Source: Foliimonas ilicis (GTDB lineage Bacteria; Pseudomonadota; Alphaproteobacteria; Rhizobiales; Rhizobiaceae). From it: a stretch of 64,000 nucleotides of DNA. Positions 25,472 through 33,970 of this stretch are shown here, piece by piece. A program made the position numbers and the translations under genes. The notes beneath the pieces are model-generated. The model ran no database searches and was not told the DNA's origin. It saw nothing but the letters and a program-made list of their open reading frames with translations. The stretch covers positions 1-64,000 of the forward strand of contig NZ_JBDUUH010000010.1 in NCBI RefSeq assembly GCF_039939195.1, given 5' to 3'. The first letter of the stretch is position 1, and the number at the start of each line of letters is the position of its first letter.

Positions 25472-26662
25472 CTACTTGGCGCAGGCGTCCGGTGTCGACG
25501 CATAATCCCAGCCCTTGCTTGGGGCCGGATTTTCGAAATAGGCGTCGAGCCACTCTTCCGGCATCGGGTCCTTCGGCGGAACCGGGAAAACCGAAACCGC
25601 ATCAGGCGTCATGCAGTCCTTGTACCAGCTTCCGAGATCCGCATTGTGCACGGCCGGGATTGGGATCATCAGCGTGTTGAGCTTCGGCTTCTGGCCCTCG
25701 AGCATGCGAACCGCGACGCGATAAAGCGTCTGGGCAGTCCAATGCGGAAGCAATGCGCCGCCTTCGAACTTGAACTTGTCAGGATTGGCTTTCCAATAGC
25801 CCAGCGCATCGCCGGTCAGCGAACCGGTGATCAATGGCGCCGGTCGGCCTGCTTCGGAGAAAGCTTCGGCCACGACGCGGCTTTCGCTGCCGGTGGTCCA
25901 GACGGCATCGATCTGCGCGGGGTTCGTCGCGATTGCCTGCAGCACGACGGTCTTCGTGACGTTTGCCGTCCAGTTGCCGTTGACGCTGCGCGGCACCTTG
26001 ACCGATTGATGTTCAGCCAGTGCTTTGTCGGCGCCCTGCCGCTGCTGCGCGACGATGGGATGTCCGGCAATGCCTTCGACCATCAGTACGTTGCCGCCAT
26101 CGGGCAATTCCTTGCCGATTGCGGACATCATGTCGTAGCCCCAGCGGGCATAGTTGGAATCGACGTTGATTGCCTTGGGGCTCGTTACCGAACCGGCTGC
26201 CGTGACAAATGGAATGCCTGCGGCAGCGGCAGCTTCAATTGCATCGTCGAGTGCCGTGGCCGAACCGGGTATCGAGGTGATGATCGAGCAGCCCTTGTCG
26301 ATGAAGGCGCGGATCTGGTTGATCTGCTGGCTCGCATCATTGTTGGAATCAGACACTTCGAAGCTCGCGACCGATCCGTTTGCAATGAGACCATCGACCA
26401 GACGCTTGAGCTCCTTGGTAACAGTCACCCGCCATGGATTGCCCTGATACGATTCCGAATGGCACCATTTCCAAGGGCCCTGCGGCGCTTTCCAATCGCT
26501 CCAGGCCGACGGCGTAACCGTTTGCGGCGCGTCTTCATACTGAGCCTTGAGTTCCGCAGGCAGACCGTCAATCGCGGTCTGCGCCGCATCCTGCGCCAAA
26601 GCGACGGAACCAACCATCGTCATGGCGGTCGCAGCCAGAAGGCCGCCTATAATCCTAAGCAT
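25472..26662 (-). CDS. Sugar ABC importer periplasmic binding protein (Peripla_BP_4 type)
   Basis: Exported binding protein of 396 residues. The ATG at 26662 follows TGGAGGAAAA and gives a Sec signal peptide (MLRIIGGLLAATAMTMVGSV...ALA). The mature protein has the ribose-binding-protein layout, for example DSNNDASQQINQIRAFIDKG near residue 110 and a hinge block GIPFVTAAGSVTS. It heads the operon with two ATPase and two permease genes and is divergent from a lactonase gene. The ligand is probably a mono- or oligosaccharide; none is named by the sequence. Confidence 0.88.
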   Translation of the reverse strand: MLRIIGGLLAATAMTMVGSVALAQDAAQTAIDGLPAELKAQYEDAPQTVTPSAWSDWKAPQGPWKWCHSESYQGNPWRVTVTKELKRLVDGLIANGSVASFEVSDSNNDASQQINQIRAFIDKGCSIITSIPGSATALDDAIEAAAAAGIPFVTAAGSVTSPKAINVDSNYARWGYDMMSAIGKELPDGGNVLMVEGIAGHPIVAQQRQGADKALAEHQSVKVPRSVNGNWTANVTKTVVLQAIATNPAQIDAVWTTGSESRVVAEAFSEAGRPAPLITGSLTGDALGYWKANPDKFKFEGGALLPHWTAQTLYRVAVRMLEGQKPKLNTLMIPIPAVHNADLGSWYKDCMTPDAVSVFPVPPKDPMPEEWLDAYFENPAPSKGWDYASTPDACAK

Positions 26663-26810
26663 TGTTTTCCTCCACTCATCGAATTCCATTCGCCCGACAC
26701 AAGATCGAGGAATTTGGCCGCGCTCACCGTGCGAAAGCGCAAAATGCAAATCGTCCCCTCCTCCGGGGTAGATCGCAATTTGCCCAAGCCTCCCAAGCAT
26801 TCTCTTGTAA

Positions 26811-26838
26811 ATTAGATTTTCACATATGAGATTAGATT
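26811..26838. promoter_or_regulatory. Repeated ATTAGATT boxes flanking a dyad
   Basis: ATTAGATT occurs at 26811-26818 and 26831-26838, exactly 20 bases apart, around the near-palindrome TCACATATGAGA (10 of 12 positions). It lies in the divergent region between the sugar binding-protein gene (start 26662) and the lactonase gene (start 26936). It could be a regulator site or a promoter part; no regulator gene is adjacent. Confidence 0.35.
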
Positions 26839-26935
26839 GCAAGCAGCGCTTTTCGATGACAATGTGCGAATTATGGTTGCCGCGCGTCGCTGCAGGCGGT
26901 TGGAAACTCCAGGTTTCGGCGCAAGGGAGAAAAAT

Positions 26936-28036
26936 ATGACTGGAAAGATGCTGCTGTTCATTGGGAGCCTCAATCGCGAGGCGCCATACTTCCAGGGCGC
27001 GCGAGGAAAGGGCCTTTCGGTCTATAGTTTCAACGAAGAGACACTGGAAACGGAAAAACTCGCGGAAACGGACGGTGTCGATAATCCGACTTTCCTGTCA
27101 GTTTCCCCTGACGGCTCCCGGATTTACACGAATTCGGAGGTTTATCTCTGGCGCGAAGGTCTGGTCACCGCTTTCGCCTTTGACCGCGAAGCATCTGCCC
27201 TCACCCACATCAACATGCAGCCCGCGCTCGGAAGCATCACCGCGCACAATTCGATCACGTTGGACAACAAGCATCTGCTTGTCGCAAATTACGCGATGGG
27301 TGAAGGTGGACCGGACCAGTCCGTCGTGGCCTATGGCATAAGAGAGGATGGCGGCCTGGCGGCCCCATTATCCAGCGTTGCGCATAGCGGGTCCGGTCCA
27401 AACAAGGATAGGCAAGAGCGCAGCCACGCCCACAGCGTGACGCCGACCCTGAACGGATCAATGGCTATCGTTGCCGATCTAGGGCTCGACGCATTAATAA
27501 CTTATCGCTTTAGTGAAGACGGTGCTTTGCAGGAAATCGCGCGCCTTCAGCTCGCACCCGGCGCCGGGCCGCGCCATGTCGCCTTGCATCCGAATGGACA
27601 CCTCGTTTTCGTGATGAACGAGCTTGATTCAACCGTGGTTTCGCTATCGTTCGACGCGGAAACGGGACAGTTGGCGATCATCGACACACATCCCGCTGTG
27701 CCCGAAGAAGGTCGTGCCGAAAATCATTGCGCCGATATCCAGATTTCCCCGGACGGCCGCTTCATCTACGGGTCCAATCGCGGCCATGATAGCATCGCAA
27801 TCTTCGAAGTTGATGCATCGAGCGGCAACCTCATCCCACGTGGATTCACATCCTGCGGCGGCGCGACACCGCGCAATCTGGCAATCAGCCCCTCAGGCCG
27901 GCATTTGTTTTCCGCCAATCAGAATGCGGACAGGATTTCAATTTTCGAACGCGATTTCGCAACGGGGCACTTGACGGATACTGGACGTGAAATCGAGATT
28001 GGCACGCCGATGTGCATCCGCATCATTTCCCTTTGA
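26936..28036 (+). CDS. Lactonase family protein (6-phosphogluconolactonase type, beta-propeller)
   Basis: Predicted seven-bladed beta-propeller of 366 residues of the Pgl/YbhE lactonase family, which hydrolyses sugar lactones in the cytoplasm. Repeated blade motifs are visible (FLSVSPDGSRIYT, DIQISPDGRFIYGSNRG, NLAISPSGRHLFSANQN), as is the GAGPRHVALHPNG block. The ATG at 26936 follows GGGAGA; an in-frame start at 26837 would add 33 residues over the intergenic region. It is divergent from the sugar importer operon, so its lactone is probably an oxidation product of the imported sugar, although no sugar dehydrogenase gene is next to it. Confidence 0.85.
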   Translation: MTGKMLLFIGSLNREAPYFQGARGKGLSVYSFNEETLETEKLAETDGVDNPTFLSVSPDGSRIYTNSEVYLWREGLVTAFAFDREASALTHINMQPALGSITAHNSITLDNKHLLVANYAMGEGGPDQSVVAYGIREDGGLAAPLSSVAHSGSGPNKDRQERSHAHSVTPTLNGSMAIVADLGLDALITYRFSEDGALQEIARLQLAPGAGPRHVALHPNGHLVFVMNELDSTVVSLSFDAETGQLAIIDTHPAVPEEGRAENHCADIQISPDGRFIYGSNRGHDSIAIFEVDASSGNLIPRGFTSCGGATPRNLAISPSGRHLFSANQNADRISIFERDFATGHLTDTGREIEIGTPMCIRIISL

Positions 28037-28062
28037 TCCTTAAAGGCCGCTGCTCTCCATAA

Positions 28063-28101
28063 TCAATTCGTGAGTAAATAAATAGATCATTTATGAATTG
28101 A
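28063..28101. repeat. AT-rich dyad between convergent genes
   Basis: TCAATTC (28063-28069) mirrors GAATTGA (28095-28101), with an inner ATAAAT/ATTTAT pair. It lies in the 123-base gap between the convergent lactonase and signal-less binding-protein genes. A weak bidirectional transcript end is possible. Confidence 0.3.
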
Positions 28102-28159
28102 CTGTGTATTGGGAAACTCTTCGTTGGCATGGCCGCGCTTCCCGCCCAAGCTAAAATCC

Positions 28160-28879
28160 TCATTTCGCGACAAGGCGATCACTCATCCCATGATTTGAAA
28201 CGATTTGCTGGATGAGGCCGCTGCTTTTTGCGTCCGCCACGAATTTCGCCAGAAATTCCGCTGCAGCCACTTTGCCGTGACGTACGCCAATGGCCTGCTG
28301 CACCGTAGTAAAATGGCCGTCAAGCACACGGCTTCCGGGAAATTCCTGAGCTATGCGCAAATGATCCGAGCGCAACCCGGCAAGCACTTCAAGTCCCTGA
28401 TCGCGGAACAGGTCGAGCGGTTTTTCGCCCGGCTTCGTGCGCACCAGTTCGGCATGTTGAATGTTGCGGTCCAGCCAGAGATCATAGGCAGATTTGGCCG
28501 ATACGGCGATCCTGTTGCCCGGTCGATCGACCTCGCCAACCGCCGATATTGTCGACACAGCAGGCACAAGATACCCGGCTTCGATCTCGACATAGGCGTC
28601 GGTGAACTGAATGGTGCGGGCGCGTTCCGGCTCCGCACCGATGAGGCCAATATCCCAGACATCGTCTTCGGCTGCATTTGCCAGCGCAAATGGCGTGTCG
28701 AAAGGTACAAGCTTCACCTCCACGCCAAGCGCCTTGGCGACTTCTCGCGCGACATCCGGCGCGACGCCGAAAGGCGCACCATCGGCATCACGCCCGCTCA
28801 CCAGAAGGCCATTTCCCAGATTGATGCCGGCGCGTAAAAAGCCCGTCGGCGTCAGCTCTGTTTTTGCTGTCTCGCTCAT
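28160..28879 (-). CDS. Solute-binding-protein family 3 domain without a signal peptide
   Basis: Protein of 239 residues matching the polar amino-acid binding fold (SBP_bac_3), for example GVAPDVAREVAKALGVEV near residue 40, WDIGLIGAEPERARTIQFTD near 80-95 and GRVLD-like C-terminal blocks. It starts MSETAKTELTPTGFLRAG, with no hydrophobic export signal. The ATG at 28879 overlaps the preceding gene's stop by ATGA, so the start is firmly placed. It is predicted cytoplasmic, perhaps a ligand sensor or storage protein, or exported by another route. It is last in the operon 28160-32400 or longer. Confidence 0.8.
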   Translation of the reverse strand: MSETAKTELTPTGFLRAGINLGNGLLVSGRDADGAPFGVAPDVAREVAKALGVEVKLVPFDTPFALANAAEDDVWDIGLIGAEPERARTIQFTDAYVEIEAGYLVPAVSTISAVGEVDRPGNRIAVSAKSAYDLWLDRNIQHAELVRTKPGEKPLDLFRDQGLEVLAGLRSDHLRIAQEFPGSRVLDGHFTTVQQAIGVRHGKVAAAEFLAKFVADAKSSGLIQQIVSNHGMSDRLVAK

Positions 28880-29856
28880 GGAGCAAGGCGCGGATTGGCA
28901 GCGGCAAAATCGACTGGTGTCAGATCCGGCTCAAGTTCCAAAAGATCGGCCTCGAGCGTGCGAAAAGGCTGTTCATCGAAATGCCCGGTCGGGTTGAGTG
29001 CCTTTTCCAGATTGTCCGAACCCTTCTGGATCAGTTCATCGGAGATTTCGGGAAAGAGTTTCTTCAAGGCATTAACGCGGACTTCCCTGTCGCTCAGCAG
29101 AAGCTTCGTCGCGCGCTGTGTGGCAACGGCGATTGCTTTTGCCGTGTCGGGGTTTTCATCCAGCCATTCTTGCGTGGCGAGAAGGCCAAGTGCCGGAACA
29201 CTTTCCTGACGCCAATCGACAACCGGAACATAGCCGGATTCCGTCATTGAAAGCGCATCGAAACCTGCCAGCATTCCGGCGGCAACATTGCCCGTGTCGA
29301 TACCAGCCTTATGCGCCGCGCCAGCACCCAGCGTCACGATCTCAACGTTGCGGTCGGCATCGATACCCTCGCGCTTCAGTGCCAGACGCACGAGATTGTC
29401 AGTCAGACTTCCGGGTGTCGTGATCCCGACTTTCTTGCCCTTGAGGTCCGAAAGTTTGCTGACACCACCATCCGGCGCCGAGAGAAGAACGTAGGGAACC
29501 CGGTCGTTCAGAGCATAAGCGACGACGAGATTGATACCCTTAGAGCGCATGCGGATGACATGCTCCGGCGCGCACACGCAGAACTGAACCGCGCCCGAAG
29601 TTAACGCCTGAAGTGCCGGGCCGCCGCCTTTGAAAGCCACGACCTCCGCATCAATACCGGCTTCCTTGTAGTAACCTTCATCGATGGCCACCTGCACCGC
29701 CAGCGAATTGTCGGAAAGCCCGCCCGACGGTCCGAAAATGACCTTCGTCTGCGCCTGAGCGGGGAGCGCAGCGAAGGTGACTGCGACGGCAAGTGCGGAC
29801 CCGGTGAATGCGCGAAAGACGGTGTTTCGCAAGCTGGAGATTGCGGGAGTTATCAT
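28876..29856 (-). CDS. SsuA/NMT1-type periplasmic binding protein
   Basis: Exported binding protein of 326 residues. The ATG at 29856 follows AAGGAAA and opens a signal peptide ending AQA around residue 35. The mature start KVIFGPSGGLSDNSLAVQVA and the block GKKVGITTPGSLTDNLVRLA near residue 150 fit the NMT1/SsuA family. It lies between ATPase and signal-less binding-protein genes of the first importer of the sulfur island. The ligand is probably a small sulfonate, sulfur ester or related heteroatom compound; this rests on context. Confidence 0.86.
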   Translation of the reverse strand: MITPAISSLRNTVFRAFTGSALAVAVTFAALPAQAQTKVIFGPSGGLSDNSLAVQVAIDEGYYKEAGIDAEVVAFKGGGPALQALTSGAVQFCVCAPEHVIRMRSKGINLVVAYALNDRVPYVLLSAPDGGVSKLSDLKGKKVGITTPGSLTDNLVRLALKREGIDADRNVEIVTLGAGAAHKAGIDTGNVAAGMLAGFDALSMTESGYVPVVDWRQESVPALGLLATQEWLDENPDTAKAIAVATQRATKLLLSDREVRVNALKKLFPEISDELIQKGSDNLEKALNPTGHFDEQPFRTLEADLLELEPDLTPVDFAAANPRLAP

Positions 29857-29878
29857 TCTGGATTTCCTTGGATGTCGA

Positions 29879-30694
29879 TCATAGGTCTGGCGCGAGATCG
29901 AGCCCGGCCCAGATTTCATCGACGAGTTGAGCAAAACGCGGGGATTTTCTGAGATCGGCCGGGTTTCTTGGTCGCTCCAGGTCGATTTTGACGTCGAGCT
30001 TGACGCGCCCGGGACGCGAGGAGAGGACGATCACGCGATCAGATAGTGTGACCGCCTCGTGAATGTCGTGGGTGACGAAAAGCACGGATCGGCGATATGC
30101 ACTCCACACTTTCAGAAGCTCGCGGCCCATCGCGATTTTCGTCTGGGAGTCGAGCGCGCCGAACGGTTCATCGAGCAGGTACAGCTCCGGCTCGTAGGCA
30201 AGCAGGCGGCCCAGCGATACGCGCTGGCGCATGCCGCCGGAAAGCTGGTGCGGACGATGTTTTTCAAAGCCTGTCAGGCGCAGGAATGCGATCAGTTCGG
30301 CCAGCCGCGGCGCAATTTTCTCTTTCGGTAAACCGGCCAGATCGGCACCAACGCGTATGTTGTCTTCAACACTTGCCCACGGCAACAAGGTGTCGCGCTG
30401 GAACATGAAGCCGATGCGCTCGCGGTTTTCCGAAACCGGCCTGCCATCGATGCGGGCATGGCCGGAAGCAGGCACGAGCAGGCCTGAAAGGATGCGCAAC
30501 AGCGTGGACTTGCCGCATCCGCTCGGCCCGACGATCGAGACGAACTCACCGGCGGCGACATCGAACGAAACATCATCCAACACCTTCACAGTGCCGGTAG
30601 ACTGCGAAGCGAATGTGAGGCTAACGCCTTGAAGCGAGACTTTCGGCTGCGCAACCGGCGTGCTTGCCTGCGGCACTCTAAGGGCGACGTTCAT
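29879..30694 (-). CDS. SsuB-type ABC importer ATPase (first sulfur-island importer)
   Basis: ATPase of 271 residues with Walker A GPSGCGKST, Q-loop FQRDTLLPWA, signature LSGGMRQR, Walker B LLDEPFGALD and switch VTHDIHEA. The ATG at 30694 follows GGAGGG and overlaps the permease stop by ATGA, so permease and ATPase are translationally coupled. An upstream GTG at 30706 is possible but adds only four residues. Confidence 0.92.
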   Translation of the reverse strand: MNVALRVPQASTPVAQPKVSLQGVSLTFASQSTGTVKVLDDVSFDVAAGEFVSIVGPSGCGKSTLLRILSGLLVPASGHARIDGRPVSENRERIGFMFQRDTLLPWASVEDNIRVGADLAGLPKEKIAPRLAELIAFLRLTGFEKHRPHQLSGGMRQRVSLGRLLAYEPELYLLDEPFGALDSQTKIAMGRELLKVWSAYRRSVLFVTHDIHEAVTLSDRVIVLSSRPGRVKLDVKIDLERPRNPADLRKSPRFAQLVDEIWAGLDLAPDL

Positions 30695-31521
30695 GCCGCC
30701 CTCCACGAAGAGAATTTGCGCTCCAGCGCACCCACGATGAGGTTGCCGGCAACCGCGATGAAGGTCAGCGAGGTCAGTCCGGCGAAGACGCCGGTCGTAT
30801 CAAGCCGTCCGGCTGAGTGTTCGATATACCAGCCGAGGCCCGCGCTTGCGCCGATGAGTTCGGCCACGACCGCGCCAATCAGGGCCAGACCGACGCCGAT
30901 GCGCAGTGACGCTATCACCCAAGGCACCAGCCATGGCAGAAGCACCTTGCGGGCGACATAATGGCGGGGTGCCTTCATCGTGCGAAACAGATCGACCAGA
31001 TCGCGGTCGATTGTTTTCAGACCCTCATGAATGTTCAGCATGAAAATGAACAGCACGGTCGAAAAAGCCATCATCACCTTGGAAAACAGATCGATGCCGA
31101 ACCAGATGATGAAGAGCGGTGCGAGTGCCACGCGCGGCAGGCTGTAGAGTGCCATGATGAAGGGCTCGGCGACCGAGTTCGCATATTTGAACCGCGCCAT
31201 TGCCATGCCGATCGGCACGCCGACCGCAAACGCAAGCGCCAGACCAAGGCCCGCCTCAAGCAATGTCCGCTGCATATGCCGCCAAAGGTCGCCGCTGGCA
31301 GCCAGCGAAATGAGACGCTCTGCGACGAGTGTCGGACTTGAGCTCCATATCTGGCTGACGCCCAGCCAGCCTGCGCCTTCCCACGCGATCATGATGGCCG
31401 CGAAGACCAGAATTCGGTCGCGGATGAGCCTTGCCCTTCCAGAACCGGAGATCCTGGAAAGCAACGATGGACGCTCCAATGCCTGCGGCGAGGTTTCGCG
31501 CGTGCCGTCTATGGCTGTCAT
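30691..31521 (-). CDS. SsuC-type ABC importer permease (first sulfur-island importer)
   Basis: Inner-membrane permease of 276 residues with the SsuC/TauC layout. A first helix lies near residue 40, the LGLALAFAVGVPIGMAMAR segment near 95, and the docking loop is RTMKAPRHYVARKVLLPW. It lies nine bases after the sulfurtransferase stop, so the enzyme and the importer probably share one transcript. Confidence 0.9.
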   Translation of the reverse strand: MTAIDGTRETSPQALERPSLLSRISGSGRARLIRDRILVFAAIMIAWEGAGWLGVSQIWSSSPTLVAERLISLAASGDLWRHMQRTLLEAGLGLALAFAVGVPIGMAMARFKYANSVAEPFIMALYSLPRVALAPLFIIWFGIDLFSKVMMAFSTVLFIFMLNIHEGLKTIDRDLVDLFRTMKAPRHYVARKVLLPWLVPWVIASLRIGVGLALIGAVVAELIGASAGLGWYIEHSAGRLDTTGVFAGLTSLTFIAVAGNLIVGALERKFSSWRAA

Positions 31522-31530
31522 TAATCCGTC

Positions 31531-32400
31531 CTAACCGCGTTCCGTGCCGGTCGCGACCGGCCGGGAAGGATCGGAACTCCACGCAGACCATGAGCCGGGA
31601 AACAATGCCGCCGGAATGCCGATGGATGCCAGCGAGATGATCTCATGCGTTGCCGATACGCCGCCGCCGCAATAGACGCCGACCTCTTCGGATCCCTTTA
31701 TGCCCAATTTTTCGAAACGCTCGCGCAACACATCAGCACTCTTGAAACGACCTGCCTCATCGAGGTTTTGTGAGGTCGGCGCGCTGAACGCACCTGGGAT
31801 ATGGCCCTCGGTCAGTCGCCCATTCGAGCTTGCTGCACCGGCATAGGATTTCGCGTCGCGCGCATCCAGCAATATGCGCGAGCGCGCAAAGTCCTGGGCA
31901 TCGTCGGCAGAGAGAACCGGTAAATTTCCGGCACTAAGCGAGACATTGCCATAATCCGGCAAAGGCACTTCGGTACTCAGCGACCTGCCAAGCGCTTTCC
32001 ATGCAGCCAGACCGCCATCGAGCAGGCGCACATCGGTAATGCCTGCCCAGCGCAGCACCCACCATGCGCGCGCTGCCTGCTGGCCGAAATTGTCGTCATA
32101 GACAATAACTGTATCGCCTTCATTGATGCCCCAACGGCGCGCATCGCGTTGAAGGTCTGCGATTTCGGGGAGCGGCCTGCGACCGCTGAACCCTTTCTGT
32201 ACGCCGGCGAGTTCGGTCGGGAGATCGGCATAAACAGCGCCTGGAATATGCCCCTCGCGATAGTGAGGGCGACCGTCGGGCGTCTGCAGATTGAAGCGGA
32301 TATCGAGAATAATCTGCTGCTCTGCGCCATCGATACGCGCTGCCAGCTCCTCCGCAGTGACGAGCACTTTCTGGCGGTCAGAAGAATTGTCGTTCGGCAT
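31531..32400 (-). CDS. Two-domain rhodanese (thiosulfate/3-mercaptopyruvate sulfurtransferase)
   Basis: Sulfurtransferase of 289 residues with two rhodanese domains: an inactive N-terminal one (LDIRFNL...HIPGAVYADLPTEL) and a catalytic C-terminal one with the active-site loop VYCGGGVSA (the family more often has CGSGVTA). The ATG at 32400 follows AGGA; earlier in-frame codons add a tail of no family character. It would move sulfane sulfur to thiol or cyanide acceptors. Its place between an SsuABC-like importer and three flavin monooxygenases supports a sulfur-recovery role. SseA is the closest named relative. Confidence 0.88.
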   Translation of the reverse strand: MPNDNSSDRQKVLVTAEELAARIDGAEQQIILDIRFNLQTPDGRPHYREGHIPGAVYADLPTELAGVQKGFSGRRPLPEIADLQRDARRWGINEGDTVIVYDDNFGQQAARAWWVLRWAGITDVRLLDGGLAAWKALGRSLSTEVPLPDYGNVSLSAGNLPVLSADDAQDFARSRILLDARDAKSYAGAASSNGRLTEGHIPGAFSAPTSQNLDEAGRFKSADVLRERFEKLGIKGSEEVGVYCGGGVSATHEIISLASIGIPAALFPGSWSAWSSDPSRPVATGTERG

Positions 32401-32440
32401 GGTTACGTCCTGAATTTCTGTAAAATTACACGGCCTGAAA

Positions 32441-33817
32441 TCAACGGTTGGCGGCAGCCCGGAGTGTCGCATTCTGGCTTGCTGCAAAACGGTTTTCCGG
32501 GCGGTCAAGCCCGAAATGATCGCGCAGGGTCGAGCCCGAATACTCCTTGCGGTAAATGCCGCGACGCTGAAGCTCAGGGATGACAAGATTGACGAAATTT
32601 TCCGGTGCGCCCGGCAGGTATGGCGGGAAGATCATGAAGCCATCGACCGCTCGCTCTTCGAACCAGAGCTCGATCAAATCCGCGACCGTCTTCGGGTCGC
32701 CGACGATTTCCTTGAAATGAAGATTGCGCCAGAAGGCCAGGAAGATCTGGCGGATCGTCGGATCCTCGACACCGAAATTGTGGCGCGCTGCTTCGATTAC
32801 GACACGCGCCTTTTCCGAAGGTGACGCAAGCGCCTCGACTTCCGACAAGGGCGTATCGTCGTGAAGGTCGGAAAGGACCGCACCGAATGCCTCGGAGAGC
32901 TTTTGAAGGTTCGTGACGACATTCGCCAAATCCTGAATGTGGCGATAGCGACCGAGCGCTTCGGAGGCGGTTTCGGCGGTGTAGACCGCAAGTCCGGGAA
33001 TGATGAATTGCTGATCCGGGTTTCGGCCATAGGCAGCGAGGCGGCCTTTCAGCCGCGCATAGTATTCTTTCGCCCCTTCGAAGCCGAGCGTCGAGGAGTT
33101 GGTGAATTTGATATCGGAGAAGCGCGCACCGAACTCGACCGAACGATCGGATTTTCCGGCGTTGACGATTGGAATTTGACCCTGCACCGGGCGTTCTACA
33201 TTGAGCGGTCCATCGATCTCGAAAAACTCGCCGCGGTAAGAAATCCGATGCACCTTGGACTCATCGACAAAAACGCCCGTCTCCTTATCGACGACTTTGG
33301 CGCCATCCTCCCAACTGTCCCACAACTGGGTTACGACGTCGGCGAATTCGGTCGCCCATTCATAGCGACGCTCGTTCTGCCAGTGCTCCTTGCGGTTATA
33401 GTTCTTCGCAGCGGCTTCCGCCTCGCCCGTCACGACATTCCAGCCGATGCGTCCGCCGCTCAAATGATCGAGGGTCGCCGTCGCGCGCGCAACGGAATAA
33501 GGCTCGGCATAGGTCGTGTTGACGGTCGTGACGATACCGATTTTGCTTGTCGCGGCCGCAATGAAACCGGCGAATGAAAGCGCCTCTGGCCGCAAGACCT
33601 GATTTGGCCTTTCGTGCTGCCATTCCGGCAGGCCAACCACCTGATCGCCGATGAAAAAGAAGTCCATCTTCCCGCGTTCGGCGAGTTGGGCCATTTCAAT
33701 CAGAAGCTTAGGATTAGAATTCCCGTCCGTTCTGGCCTCCGGTAAACGCCATCCCGCAGGATGAAATCCAGTAGGCCAGATGGTAAATCCTAGATGGAGC
33801 TCTCTATTATGAGACAT
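32441..33817 (-). CDS. NtaA/SnaA/DszA-type FMN-dependent monooxygenase, copy 1
   Basis: LLM-class flavin-dependent monooxygenase of 458 residues that needs FMNH2 from a separate reductase. Family marks are HLGFTIWPTGFHPAGWR at the start, the GRIGWNVVTG block near residue 135, GPLNVERPVQGQIPIVNAG near 210 and the C-terminal GIYRKEYSGSTLRDHFGL. The ATG at 33817 has AAGGA seven bases upstream. A 153-base AT-rich gap separates it from copy 2, with TATAAT on the minus strand at 33907-33902, so it may have its own promoter. The substrate is not readable; relatives attack nitrilotriacetate, sulfones and thioethers. Confidence 0.92.
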   Translation of the reverse strand: MSHNRELHLGFTIWPTGFHPAGWRLPEARTDGNSNPKLLIEMAQLAERGKMDFFFIGDQVVGLPEWQHERPNQVLRPEALSFAGFIAAATSKIGIVTTVNTTYAEPYSVARATATLDHLSGGRIGWNVVTGEAEAAAKNYNRKEHWQNERRYEWATEFADVVTQLWDSWEDGAKVVDKETGVFVDESKVHRISYRGEFFEIDGPLNVERPVQGQIPIVNAGKSDRSVEFGARFSDIKFTNSSTLGFEGAKEYYARLKGRLAAYGRNPDQQFIIPGLAVYTAETASEALGRYRHIQDLANVVTNLQKLSEAFGAVLSDLHDDTPLSEVEALASPSEKARVVIEAARHNFGVEDPTIRQIFLAFWRNLHFKEIVGDPKTVADLIELWFEERAVDGFMIFPPYLPGAPENFVNLVIPELQRRGIYRKEYSGSTLRDHFGLDRPENRFAASQNATLRAAANR

Positions 33818-33970
33818 TTTTTATCCTTTTATTTCCCGCATGCTAGGCAATTATGAGAAAATCGAGGACACAAAATTTTCTAAAGTTTTCAATATACTTA
33901 GATTATATTTATCGAATATTGCGATGCCTTTGGTTTCCGGCACACCAAAATTCACTCCGAGCCACACGCT

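Noticed and set aside
25469..26815. Open frame of 448 codons on the plus strand
   Set aside because: It is antisense to the sugar binding-protein gene, has no ribosome-binding site and has shadow-like composition.
33929..33949. TTTGGT/ACCAAA dyad after monooxygenase copy 2
   Set aside because: It has six-base arms over a nine-base loop with no T-run. It could be chance in an AT-rich gap.
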